From NCBI GenBank assembly GCA_937901365.1, contig CALCEF010000083.1:1-11450 (forward strand): a stretch of DNA of 11,450 nucleotides, in the 5' to 3' direction. Below the pieces are notes generated by a model. The model searched no databases and was not told the origin of the DNA. It saw only the letters and a list, made by a program, of their open reading frames with translations. Position 1 is the first letter of the stretch. Every line of letters begins with the position of its first letter. The position numbers and the translations under genes are program-made. Below are positions 1-7,135 of this stretch, piece after piece. This DNA is from an uncultured euryarchaeote (lineage in GTDB: Archaea; Thermoplasmatota; Poseidoniia; Poseidoniales; Thalassarchaeaceae).

Positions 1-2583
1 TTTTCGCGATTAACCCAAGGGATTACAACTCAGGTCGATGCAGTCAAGGATCGTCTGAAACCGCGCTTGGATATTCATGAAGAAATCACAGAGGAAAGCA
101 TCTCAGAAATAGAAGACATGTCTCTAGAAGTTGATGGCCTACACACATTTGAATGGCCGATTAAAGGAATGGATTGTCCTGATTGCGCCGCTAAAGCAAA
201 ACGTGCTACGCGACGATTACCTGGAATTCGAAAAGTCAACGTTTCAGCCACCATGGGCACCGTCTCGATTACAATCGACCTAGGAGAAGGCCATATTTCC
301 AAGGTTTCTTCACTTCTCACCGGTCTTGGTCACGAACCAGATCTGCCATGGCAAAGGGTGCAAGGTGTCACCGCTTCAGGACTCGCAGAAAAAAACGGAG
401 TAGGGCGAACTGAGTTACGCTTGTTGCTAACTCAGGTTCCAGGTGTTCTTGATGTCCGTTTTGAAGACGCGAGTGTAGAGCTGCAAATCATTCCACATGT
501 TGGAGCCGAAATTGCCATGGAATTGGAAAAAGGTCTGAAACGAATTATTGGTTCAAACCCCTCCCTCAAAGAGGTACAAAACCGGAGGCTGGATTCGGGA
601 CAATGGCGTCTTGTATCTAGTATACCTGCAATCCTAATCTTGATTGCAATTGTTGCTCTTCCGAGCCTAAATCAAAATGTAGTCATGTCGTTGACTCTGA
701 TTGGAGTTGGGCTTTCGGGGTGGCGTATGTTCCTCGATGCATGGGGGGGGCTCAAAAACAAGGAATTTGGCTTTCAATTGTTGACTTCTCTTGCCGTCAT
801 CGGTGCTTTCTTTGGTCAACATTGGTCTGAGGCTTTAATCGTCTCAATTCTTGTCGCCATTGCAGCACATATGGAAGAATCAGCATTGACGAAAGCGAGG
901 CAAGCGATGCAAGGTGGTTTGGATCGACTCCCACGTAGGGCACGAAGAGCATCCTCGCAAATGAAGAAAATTACCAGCATTTCATTGATGCCTGCTGAAC
1001 AGCCCTTGCTCGCCGCAAAACCAGCTCTGGATTGTGCAGACGATGAAGATGAAATGGTTTCAATCGAACTTCTTGAAATAGGAGATCATATCGAGATTCG
1101 CAGCGGAGAAATTGTCCCAGTTGATGGGATTGTAATCGATGGAATCGGTTCATTGAATCGCGCCCCTCTGACTGGTGAAAGTATCCCCATACGTGTGGCA
1201 GAAGGCGATGAGGTAAACGCGGGTCTGGTTCTTGACAGGGGGCCAATCATTGTCGAATCTACCGCAATCGGCACCAATACTCGCTTATCCGGCCTTATCG
1301 ACGAAGTCCGTACGTTCAAAGATCGCCCCCCGCGCGTTCAAGCGACGCTTGAGACATTCTCCCAATGGTGGGTGCCTCTGGTTCTAGTCGGCGCTCCTCT
1401 GATTGGATTGATGACTAGTGATATCCGGATGACACTATTGCTGTGGGTCGTTGCTTGTCCTTGTGCACTGTTACTGGCTGCCCCAGTTCCTCATGCTGCA
1501 GCACTCTCGACGGCATCGCTTTCAGGAGTCGTTGCCAGAGGCGGGGATGCGTTGGAGGCAGCAGCTAGAATCGACTTGGCTTTGTTGGATAAAACAGGGA
1601 CACTTACCAGTGGACATCCACGATTAGATGAGATTCGAATAGCCAAAGGTCAGAAACGAGAATCTGTACTAAAATTAGCAGCAGGACTTGAACAACGATC
1701 CAACCACCCATACGCTGCAGTCATATTGCGTGAGACGCAGTCATCAGGTGCATACGAGGTGAAATCTCTCAAGGATGGTGATGCTGGTGTCGAAGGCAAA
1801 CATAGTGGCAAGAAAGTGATGTTTGGGCGTAAAGATTGGTTGATTAGAGAAGGGGTTGAGATCTCTGACGATTTGTTGAAAGGTCTCAATCCCGAGCATG
1901 GCCTTTCATTGTTGGCAAAAGGTGGTAAAGCAATTGCAGCATTCACTTTCATCCATGATGATTTACGCCCAGGTGCTGCAGAGATGATTCACGATCTCCA
2001 GTCCATGGGGGTGGCCGTTGAACTTCTTTCAGGAGATGCACAGGCTGCCGTAGAATCACTTGGCAAAGAGGTGGGAATTTCTCCAATGTATTGTAGAGGG
2101 GAAATCGATCCAGAAGGCAAAGCAATTTGGGTAGAACGTAGAAGTCAAGGACGCCACACTCTGATGGCAGGAGATGGATTCAATGACGCAGCAGCATTAG
2201 CGGTCGCTGATTTAGGAATAGCTGTCGGAAGTGGGGAACAAGTCAACCTTGATGCCGCGGATGTACTCATTCCTGGAGAAGATCCGCGCGCAATCACATC
2301 GCTGATTCGAATCGCGAAACGGACGCGCGCAATCGTCCAATTTAACATCGCCATCTCCATTCTTGTTACAGTATTCCTTGTGGGTGCTGTGCTGACTGGA
2401 TTGGATAGTTTGGCCATTGCAGTTCTCGTGCATGAGCTCAGTGTATTCGTCGTAATATTGAATGGCGCATTTATTGCAACATCGGGTAACAGAATGAATT
2501 TATTCTTCTCAGTGTTCATTTCAATTTTCAAAGACTATGCTGAAGCATTCAGTTTGTTGATGTCCAAGCAAACCGCGCAATGA
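1..2583 (+). CDS. P1B-type heavy-metal-transporting ATPase (Zn/Cd/Co-like), 5' end outside window
   Basis: A membrane pump that uses ATP to move a soft or transition metal ion out of the cytoplasm. Numbering from the TTG at 67, I see an N-terminal heavy-metal-associated domain with GMDCPDC (C37, C40), then a second ferredoxin-like repeat without cysteines (about 115-165). Next come four membrane segments (about 184-270), the actuator domain with TGES (369), the membrane CPC (464-466), phosphorylation motif DKTGTLT (D508), the nucleotide-binding HP (H547), GDGFND (D703) and two last helices (about 758-802). The frame is open back to base 1, so the true start is probably upstream. TTG 67 and ATG 118 are alternatives, and neither has a clear ribosome site. 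Odd points are an actuator region about 20 residues longer than usual, and helices 7-8 with T768 and HELS (789-792) instead of the lysine and aspartate of ZntA-like pumps. Family certain; metal uncertain. The stop overlaps the next gene's longer start. Confidence 0.95.
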   Translation, partial: FSRLTQGITTQVDAVKDRLKPRLDIHEEITEESISEIEDMSLEVDGLHTFEWPIKGMDCPDCAAKAKRATRRLPGIRKVNVSATMGTVSITIDLGEGHISKVSSLLTGLGHEPDLPWQRVQGVTASGLAEKNGVGRTELRLLLTQVPGVLDVRFEDASVELQIIPHVGAEIAMELEKGLKRIIGSNPSLKEVQNRRLDSGQWRLVSSIPAILILIAIVALPSLNQNVVMSLTLIGVGLSGWRMFLDAWGGLKNKEFGFQLLTSLAVIGAFFGQHWSEALIVSILVAIAAHMEESALTKARQAMQGGLDRLPRRARRASSQMKKITSISLMPAEQPLLAAKPALDCADDEDEMVSIELLEIGDHIEIRSGEIVPVDGIVIDGIGSLNRAPLTGESIPIRVAEGDEVNAGLVLDRGPIIVESTAIGTNTRLSGLIDEVRTFKDRPPRVQATLETFSQWWVPLVLVGAPLIGLMTSDIRMTLLLWVVACPCALLLAAPVPHAAALSTASLSGVVARGGDALEAAARIDLALLDKTGTLTSGHPRLDEIRIAKGQKRESVLKLAAGLEQRSNHPYAAVILRETQSSGAYEVKSLKDGDAGVEGKHSGKKVMFGRKDWLIREGVEISDDLLKGLNPEHGLSLLAKGGKAIAAFTFIHDDLRPGAAEMIHDLQSMGVAVELLSGDAQAAVESLGKEVGISPMYCRGEIDPEGKAIWVERRSQGRHTLMAGDGFNDAAALAVADLGIAVGSGEQVNLDAADVLIPGEDPRAITSLIRIAKRTRAIVQFNIAISILVTVFLVGAVLTGLDSLAIAVLVHELSVFVVILNGAFIATSGNRMNLFFSVFISIFKDYAEAFSLLMSKQTAQ

Positions 2584-3116
2584 ATCAGAACTCGCCTGTC
2601 GCCGCTTTGATATACGCGGATGGACCGACCGGTTCTGAGGGGCCTCCGATGAGCAAGATTCGAGTCGATGGTCGCACCATGGCGTTATCACACCCCACAC
2701 GTCTTGCAATGTATGAAGAACTCCTCAAAGCCGAAGAAATGTCAACAGTCATGCTGCAAAAGAGGATTGGCGTAACTCGCTATCATCTATACCATCACTT
2801 ACAATCCCTTGAGAAGAATGGATTGGTTGAGAATCACAGAGATGAAGGTCGTGCGCGGTGGTGGCGAGTTACTGAGAGAGTTCCAGTCACTCCGGTGGCA
2901 GGTAACGATTGGATTGGAAATTTGCCCGCTGAAGCCCGCGCCCTATTGGAATCAGGAGCAGCAATTCATTTCATTCAAGTTCCAGAGGGTTCCAGCGATA
3001 TATCAGCCACCAAGAAAACTCTTGATGGAATGGCAGAGATTTTTGATGTCGAAACCACTCCTTTGACTCTCATGCCAAACGGCATTCTTGTCATTGGTCC
3101 ACCGAAGCGATCCTGA
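2580..3116 (+). CDS. ArsR-like winged-helix transcriptional regulator
   Basis: Probable DNA-binding regulator, likely of the preceding metal pump. The helix 'LSHPTRLAMYEELL', the helix-turn-helix 'MSTVMLQKRIGVTRYHLYHH' and the following 'LEKNGLVEN' plus basic wing 'RDEGRARWW' are typical of the ArsR/HTH_20 winged-helix group. About 75 C-terminal residues after the wing are not recognised. There are two starts. ATG 2580 overlaps the pump stop (ATGA) and gives 178 residues. ATG 2649 has GAGGGG at 2637-2642 at good spacing, gives 155 residues, and begins right before the conserved fold. I keep the longer form but cannot decide. The protein has no cysteine at all, so the usual ArsR/SmtB cysteine metal site is absent. 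Sensing would have to use His, Asp or Glu (for example the HLYHH segment), or the protein senses something else. The regulatory role is inferred from fold and position. Confidence 0.85.
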   Translation: MNQNSPVAALIYADGPTGSEGPPMSKIRVDGRTMALSHPTRLAMYEELLKAEEMSTVMLQKRIGVTRYHLYHHLQSLEKNGLVENHRDEGRARWWRVTERVPVTPVAGNDWIGNLPAEARALLESGAAIHFIQVPEGSSDISATKKTLDGMAEIFDVETTPLTLMPNGILVIGPPKRS

Positions 3117-3125
3117 GGGGGTGAT
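3117..3125 (+). promoter_or_regulatory. Strong Shine-Dalgarno site for the zinc-ribbon gene
   Basis: GGGGGTGAT lies four bases (TTCA, counted from the end of GGTGA) before the ATG at 3129. It differs by one base from GGAGGTGAT, the perfect complement of the archaeal 16S 3' end, and it directly follows the stop codon of the regulator gene. It fixes the start of the zinc-ribbon protein. Confidence 0.75.
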
Positions 3126-3128
3126 TCA

Positions 3129-3524
3129 ATGAGCGACGAAATTCAAGAAATTGAATCCAAGATTGCCCCGCCTACCGTCCAGTGTCCAAACTGTGACAGT
3201 ATGCTTCCTCACGAACTTGGTGAAGTCACCTGCAGCGTTTGCTCAGCGGTCTCAAGAATTGAGCACAAACCAACGCGGGACAGTTGGATGGATGAGAAAG
3301 TCAGTTGCCCAAATTGTCCTAAGATTCTACGAGTGGGAGTTGACGAGAGGCCCTGTGCTCTACGTTGTTCCTCATGTACGTCAGTTTTCAAGGTCACAAG
3401 GCATGTTGTCAAAGTCGGATTGACTTGCCCATCCTGTGAACGTGAACTTCGCATTCGCCCCCGACCAGGGAAGCGGAGTTTGGATTGCCCCGCTTGTTCA
3501 GAGTCATTTCATGTGACTTTCTGA
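3129..3524 (+). CDS. Small protein of three tandem zinc ribbons
   Basis: A 131-residue soluble protein with three successive four-cysteine zinc ribbons: C19/C22 with C35/C38, C60/C63 with C80/C83, and C100/C103 with C120/C123. Each unit ends in a short beta segment, as in the MJ0042-like or rubredoxin-like zinc ribbon folds, and there is one additional cysteine (C76). No catalytic domain, signal peptide or membrane helix is visible. The start is supported by the ribosome site ending four bases before ATG. It lies 12 bases after the winged-helix gene and runs directly into the phosphatidyltransferase gene, so co-transcription is very likely. Given the metal pump two genes upstream, zinc binding or sensing, or a nucleic-acid or protein adaptor role, are possible. 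The function is not known to me. Confidence 0.85.
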   Translation: MSDEIQEIESKIAPPTVQCPNCDSMLPHELGEVTCSVCSAVSRIEHKPTRDSWMDEKVSCPNCPKILRVGVDERPCALRCSSCTSVFKVTRHVVKVGLTCPSCERELRIRPRPGKRSLDCPACSESFHVTF

Positions 3525-3572
3525 TTGGAATCCGGGAAAGAGTTGAAGCCCCGAACAGGTCTCGCTAGTGGT

Positions 3573-4430
3573 ATGAAGACGACCTTTCGTCTGATGGGCA
3601 TTGCCGATTGGGTGACATTGGGAAATGGTTTGCTCGGGACTCTCTCAATTCTGTTCCTCATATTGGCTTTTGATGGATTTGCCTCAGTAGATGGTAGCCA
3701 TCTATCTGAAACTTACATTTGGTGTGCAATGCTATTCATTTTGCTATCCGTAATTGGAGATGCAATTGACGGACCCATCGCTCGTCGGTATTCAAAACGC
3801 AGATATTTGGGCAGTTATCTGGACTTGATGTCTGATTCAGTCTCTTTTGGCGTCGCACCAGCTTTACTTGTGTTTGGAATGTTCAGTCGATGGGGTGAGG
3901 CAGCCCCATATTGGACGATCCCTTTGGCAGTTGCTTGTTGTTGGATCGTTGTTTGTACAATGCTTCGACTCGCACGCTTCCAGTATGAATCAGATCAAGA
4001 GTATCCGTGGTTCCATGGTCTTGCAAGTCCGGGTAATGCATTGATTATTGTCGCCTTATCTGGTTTGGTTTGGATTCAGCCAGAAGCATTGGGGCCAGAT
4101 ATGATTGAATGGAAATATGGAGAGGGGGATCATCCCGCACTAGATTGGTTGATGCTTCCAGGATGTTTGATTTCAGGAGCCTTGATGATCTCAGATCGTC
4201 GCTTGCCCAAGTACAAGAAGGGCTGGAAGATGATTATGATGTATCTATTGATGCTATTATTGTTAATCGCGATTGCTATTCAAATCACAGGTTTTACTGC
4301 TGGATTTGGACCCAAGGTGTCGTTTTCTCTGTTTTCGATTGCTTTGTTCATCATCGCTTTCCATGTGATCATGGGCCCCTCCATTTGTGAGAAAGAATGG
4401 GGCCCCATTCATGGCGAATCTACAGAGTAA
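3573..4430 (+). CDS. pssA: CDP-alcohol phosphatidyltransferase, probable archaetidylserine synthase
   Basis: Integral membrane enzyme that transfers a head group, probably L-serine, to CDP-archaeol with release of CMP, in polar lipid synthesis. The full CDP-alcohol phosphatidyltransferase signature DG-x2-AR-x8-G-x3-D-x3-D is present (D66, G67, A70, R71, G80, D84, D88, numbered from ATG 3573). The last two aspartates act as metal ligand and catalytic base in this family. The N-terminal 'ADWVTLGNGLLG' and the later 'FHGLASPGNA' resemble the PssA (serine) subgroup rather than the shorter inositol-phosphate enzymes. I count about seven hydrophobic segments. ATG 3573 starts just before the conserved region. 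TTG 3525, directly after the previous stop, would add 16 residues. Family assignment is firm, serine specificity moderate. The lipid class of the organism is inferred. A 16-base palindrome sits near the 3' end. Confidence 0.92.
   Translation: MKTTFRLMGIADWVTLGNGLLGTLSILFLILAFDGFASVDGSHLSETYIWCAMLFILLSVIGDAIDGPIARRYSKRRYLGSYLDLMSDSVSFGVAPALLVFGMFSRWGEAAPYWTIPLAVACCWIVVCTMLRLARFQYESDQEYPWFHGLASPGNALIIVALSGLVWIQPEALGPDMIEWKYGEGDHPALDWLMLPGCLISGALMISDRRLPKYKKGWKMIMMYLLMLLLLIAIAIQITGFTAGFGPKVSFSLFSIALFIIAFHVIMGPSICEKEWGPIHGESTE
4395..4410. repeat. Perfect 16-base palindrome inside the end of pssA
   Basis: GAATGGGGCCCCATTC reads the same on both strands. It is in coding sequence (E-W-G-P-I), 18 bases before the stop codon. 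A related ATGGGCCCC block lies just upstream at 4371-4379. It could be a protein-binding or methylation site, part of the 3' RNA structure of the gene, or chance. Confidence 0.6.
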
Positions 4431-4484
4431 TTCCGGAGCATGCCGTAGGGTCGGATAATCCACTTGCGAAGATTGTTCAAACCT

Positions 4485-7052
4485 ATGGCGGTTAAGTATC
4501 AGAAGAATTCGAACCCGCACACGGGGATGGGACCCTTGAGTGTCAGCAGGGAGAACTTGGCAGAATTAAGAGCACGCCACACGGCCGGTAAATCCGGCTC
4601 GTCTGAAATGCGTACACCGTCCCTAGATGATGTTCAATCTCTTGATGATCGACTCAATGACGAGCGACGAATGCGCTCATCACTAAAGAGGGAACGCCGC
4701 CTTCGATTGCAAGAACAAGCAGAGCGCCTTTCAGGGATGAAGGGGGCACTTGCAAAAACAGCTGGGATGCAAACAGAAAGTGCGCTCGCTGAAATTGAGG
4801 CAGAACTTCGCTCAGAAATGGAAGACGAACTTGAACGACTTGAGAGAGATACACTTGAGCGTGAGGAAGCAGTTCTTCGCGATGAGATGAAATTGCGATT
4901 AACCCGTGAGGAAGAATCGATTCGTTCACGATTAGAATTGGAATCTACTCGTCGACTCGAAGCCCGCAGAGATCAACTCCGTTCTCAATTGAAAGAAGAA
5001 ATGGACTCCGAATTTGACCGGCGTCGTGCATTCCTGGAAGAGCGCCTTGAAATTGAAGCCGGTCAAGAAATGCAAAGGCAGATTCGCGATATCGAGGACC
5101 AATTGAAAGGTGAGATGTCAAATCGTCTGGATGAAGAAGAAAGTGCTCAAGCACGTCGGATTGAAGATGCCCAGCAGGCGCGTCTAGCAGAACGTGAAAT
5201 ACAACTCAGAGATGGTATTCGACGTCGCTTAGAACAACAACTTCGCCAGCGACTACGCGAGCGCGAAGCACGCCTACGCGCGGAATACGAGAGACGTGCG
5301 CACCGACTTGAAGAACAAATCGCTCAAGAACTGGCAACGGAACTTGAAACTCGACTTACTCAAGAAACAGAACGCCTTGAGGGTCGAATGCAAGAGGATT
5401 TGGAACTTGCAGTTGCACGACGGCGTGAAGAATTACAGGCATCCATCCTCAAGAGTCTTGATTCAGAGTATGGCGAACGCCTCTCACTTCGCAAACAACG
5501 TCTAAAGGAAAGATTCGATGTATCCTTCTCGCACGCAATCGACGAAATCGACCGCGCACTGCACTTGGAACTTGAAGACACGGTAAGTGAACGAATCGAT
5601 GCCGAATTTGATCAATACAAGTCCGACCGTGAGGCGGAAATCACACAGCACCTCAGTCAATTCAGGCATGACCGTGAATTGGACCTACGTGAACAACTCG
5701 ATCAGCAATATGCGGAAAAGAGAGATGAGTGGATTTCTCAAATCGAATCAGAATATTCCGCACGGCAGCAAGCATCAGAACGCCAAATTATGGCTGAAAT
5801 TGATTCACGAATCCGCAATGAGCGAATTGCCCAAGAGACAAACCTTGACCTAATCAAACAGGAAACAAGCCTCGACCTTGAGGTAGAGATGGAGGCTGAA
5901 TTGGCTGCCTTCCGTGCACAGAAGGAACAAGAGGTCGCAGAACAACTTGAGCGTCAAGTCGCCAAGCGCGAAGAAATCATGCGCAACAAGGCTCTCATCG
6001 AAGTTCGGCGAAAGGAAAGCGAAATTCGTGCTGAGATTGAAGCACAACTCGCAATCAAGCGAGCAGAGATTCGCGATCGTCTGAACCAACTCGAGTCACG
6101 CGCGGAGGAATTCCGCGTTGCAGCAGAAGAAAAACTCCGGGTAGAACTTGAGAAAGGCCTCATCACAGAAGAGGACCTCGAGGCAGAAGCAGAACTCAAA
6201 CGCGCTGAAGAAGAGGCAGAACTCGAAGGCAAGGATGGCCGATTGGACCGACGCCAGGCATGGATGGACGCTCTCGCTGGCGCCAAAGGACAGATGCCAG
6301 GTACAGCAGCAGGGGCTGCCCCTGCACTGGGACAACCGCGGGGCGGACTTGGCAGTTTGGCACGACCTGGAGGATTAGGCTCAGCTCCTAAATCTGTAGA
6401 GGACGAATCCCCCAGAACTCTCGCAGCTCCCGTTCGAGCACCAGTTCAGCAAACAGGCGCCCTTGGAGCTGGCACCCTAGGTGCAGCACCAAAACCAGCG
6501 GGTGGAAAATTGGGATCATTACAACCAGTTCGCCAACCAATCAAGCCCTCAACACCTGAAACTGAATCTGCGCCAGAACCTGAACCGATGTCTGAAGAAG
6601 AATTTGATTCAGAACCTGAACCACAAGTTGAGGACAAACCCTCGCTGACTCAGACCATACTCAGTGCCATTTCTGAAGAGGAAAGGACAACTACAGATCC
6701 CACACCTCCTTCAGAGGAAACTCCAGATTTCTCTGAAGTAGTCAAACCAGCACGAGGGCCACCCGGCGGCGGTCGTCTCATTCGAGAAGGTGCCCCCAAG
6801 AAACCAGCAGGTGGTCCGCCATCCAAGGGCCCACCAGTATTGGAAGCAGAATCTCCATCTGAAGAAGAGGCAGAAATTGAAACACTGACACCCGTACAGC
6901 GTCCAATATTACAACCGGTGGCTCGCAGAGTTTTGACCCCCGTTGATTCTGATGATGCTGAATCCACAGATGATGAACCTGTAGTCCTCAAACCAGTTGG
7001 CCGGGCAGTCCTGAAGCCGATTAGCGAAACCAATTCGGAAGAGGAAGAATGA
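4485..7052 (+). CDS. Large charged coiled-coil protein with Pro/Glu-rich repeat tail
   Basis: An 855-residue protein with no signal peptide or membrane helix, so presumably cytoplasmic. A short basic N-terminus is followed by residues about 50-595, which are almost entirely Glu, Arg, Gln and Leu with regularly spaced Leu/Ile and virtually no Gly or Pro. This is a long coiled coil or stable single alpha helix. The remaining 260 residues are disordered-looking and rich in Gly, Pro and Glu. They contain Gly-Leu-Gly-Ser/Ala blocks, acidic stretches, and a motif L-x-P-V-x-R-x-x-L-x-P repeated near the end. ATG 4485 is chosen over the in-frame TTG 4464 because neither has a ribosome site and ATG is the commoner start. 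It lies 54 bases after the lipid gene. A filament, scaffold or spacer role is plausible from shape alone; I do not recognise the family. Confidence 0.88.
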   Translation: MAVKYQKNSNPHTGMGPLSVSRENLAELRARHTAGKSGSSEMRTPSLDDVQSLDDRLNDERRMRSSLKRERRLRLQEQAERLSGMKGALAKTAGMQTESALAEIEAELRSEMEDELERLERDTLEREEAVLRDEMKLRLTREEESIRSRLELESTRRLEARRDQLRSQLKEEMDSEFDRRRAFLEERLEIEAGQEMQRQIRDIEDQLKGEMSNRLDEEESAQARRIEDAQQARLAEREIQLRDGIRRRLEQQLRQRLREREARLRAEYERRAHRLEEQIAQELATELETRLTQETERLEGRMQEDLELAVARRREELQASILKSLDSEYGERLSLRKQRLKERFDVSFSHAIDEIDRALHLELEDTVSERIDAEFDQYKSDREAEITQHLSQFRHDRELDLREQLDQQYAEKRDEWISQIESEYSARQQASERQIMAEIDSRIRNERIAQETNLDLIKQETSLDLEVEMEAELAAFRAQKEQEVAEQLERQVAKREEIMRNKALIEVRRKESEIRAEIEAQLAIKRAEIRDRLNQLESRAEEFRVAAEEKLRVELEKGLITEEDLEAEAELKRAEEEAELEGKDGRLDRRQAWMDALAGAKGQMPGTAAGAAPALGQPRGGLGSLARPGGLGSAPKSVEDESPRTLAAPVRAPVQQTGALGAGTLGAAPKPAGGKLGSLQPVRQPIKPSTPETESAPEPEPMSEEEFDSEPEPQVEDKPSLTQTILSAISEEERTTTDPTPPSEETPDFSEVVKPARGPPGGGRLIREGAPKKPAGGPPSKGPPVLEAESPSEEEAEIETLTPVQRPILQPVARRVLTPVDSDDAESTDDEPVVLKPVGRAVLKPISETNSEEEE

Positions 7053-7058
7053 GCCCTG

Positions 7059-7077
7059 CGCACCCCGTAGGGGTGCG
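7059..7077 (+). terminator. GC-rich hairpin after the coiled-coil gene
   Basis: CGCACCCC and GGGGTGCG form a perfect 8-base stem with loop GTA, starting six bases after the TGA at 7050-7052 and followed by ATTTGATG. The position fits a terminator or a 3' RNA stabiliser. Only a short T stretch follows, so termination by a classical archaeal oligo-T signal is not evident. Confidence 0.45.
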
Positions 7078-7135
7078 ATTTGATGCTGAACAAACCATGC
7101 GCTCGATTCAAAGGTAGAGACTCATCCGTCCAGAC

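Noticed and set aside
2145..2531. 128-codon minus-strand frame opposite the ATPase 3' end
   Set aside because: Opposite a well-supported conserved gene; composition is that of an antisense shadow.
4453..4460. GGATAATC as a possible TATA-like element before the coiled-coil gene
   Set aside because: No purine-rich BRE next to it and poor match to archaeal TATA boxes; I could not support any promoter in the window by eye.
6446..7111. Long open frames on the minus strand opposite the tail of the coiled-coil gene
   Set aside because: Ser/Arg-rich low-complexity products that mirror the Glu/Pro codons of the plus-strand gene; no ribosome site and no recognisable domain.
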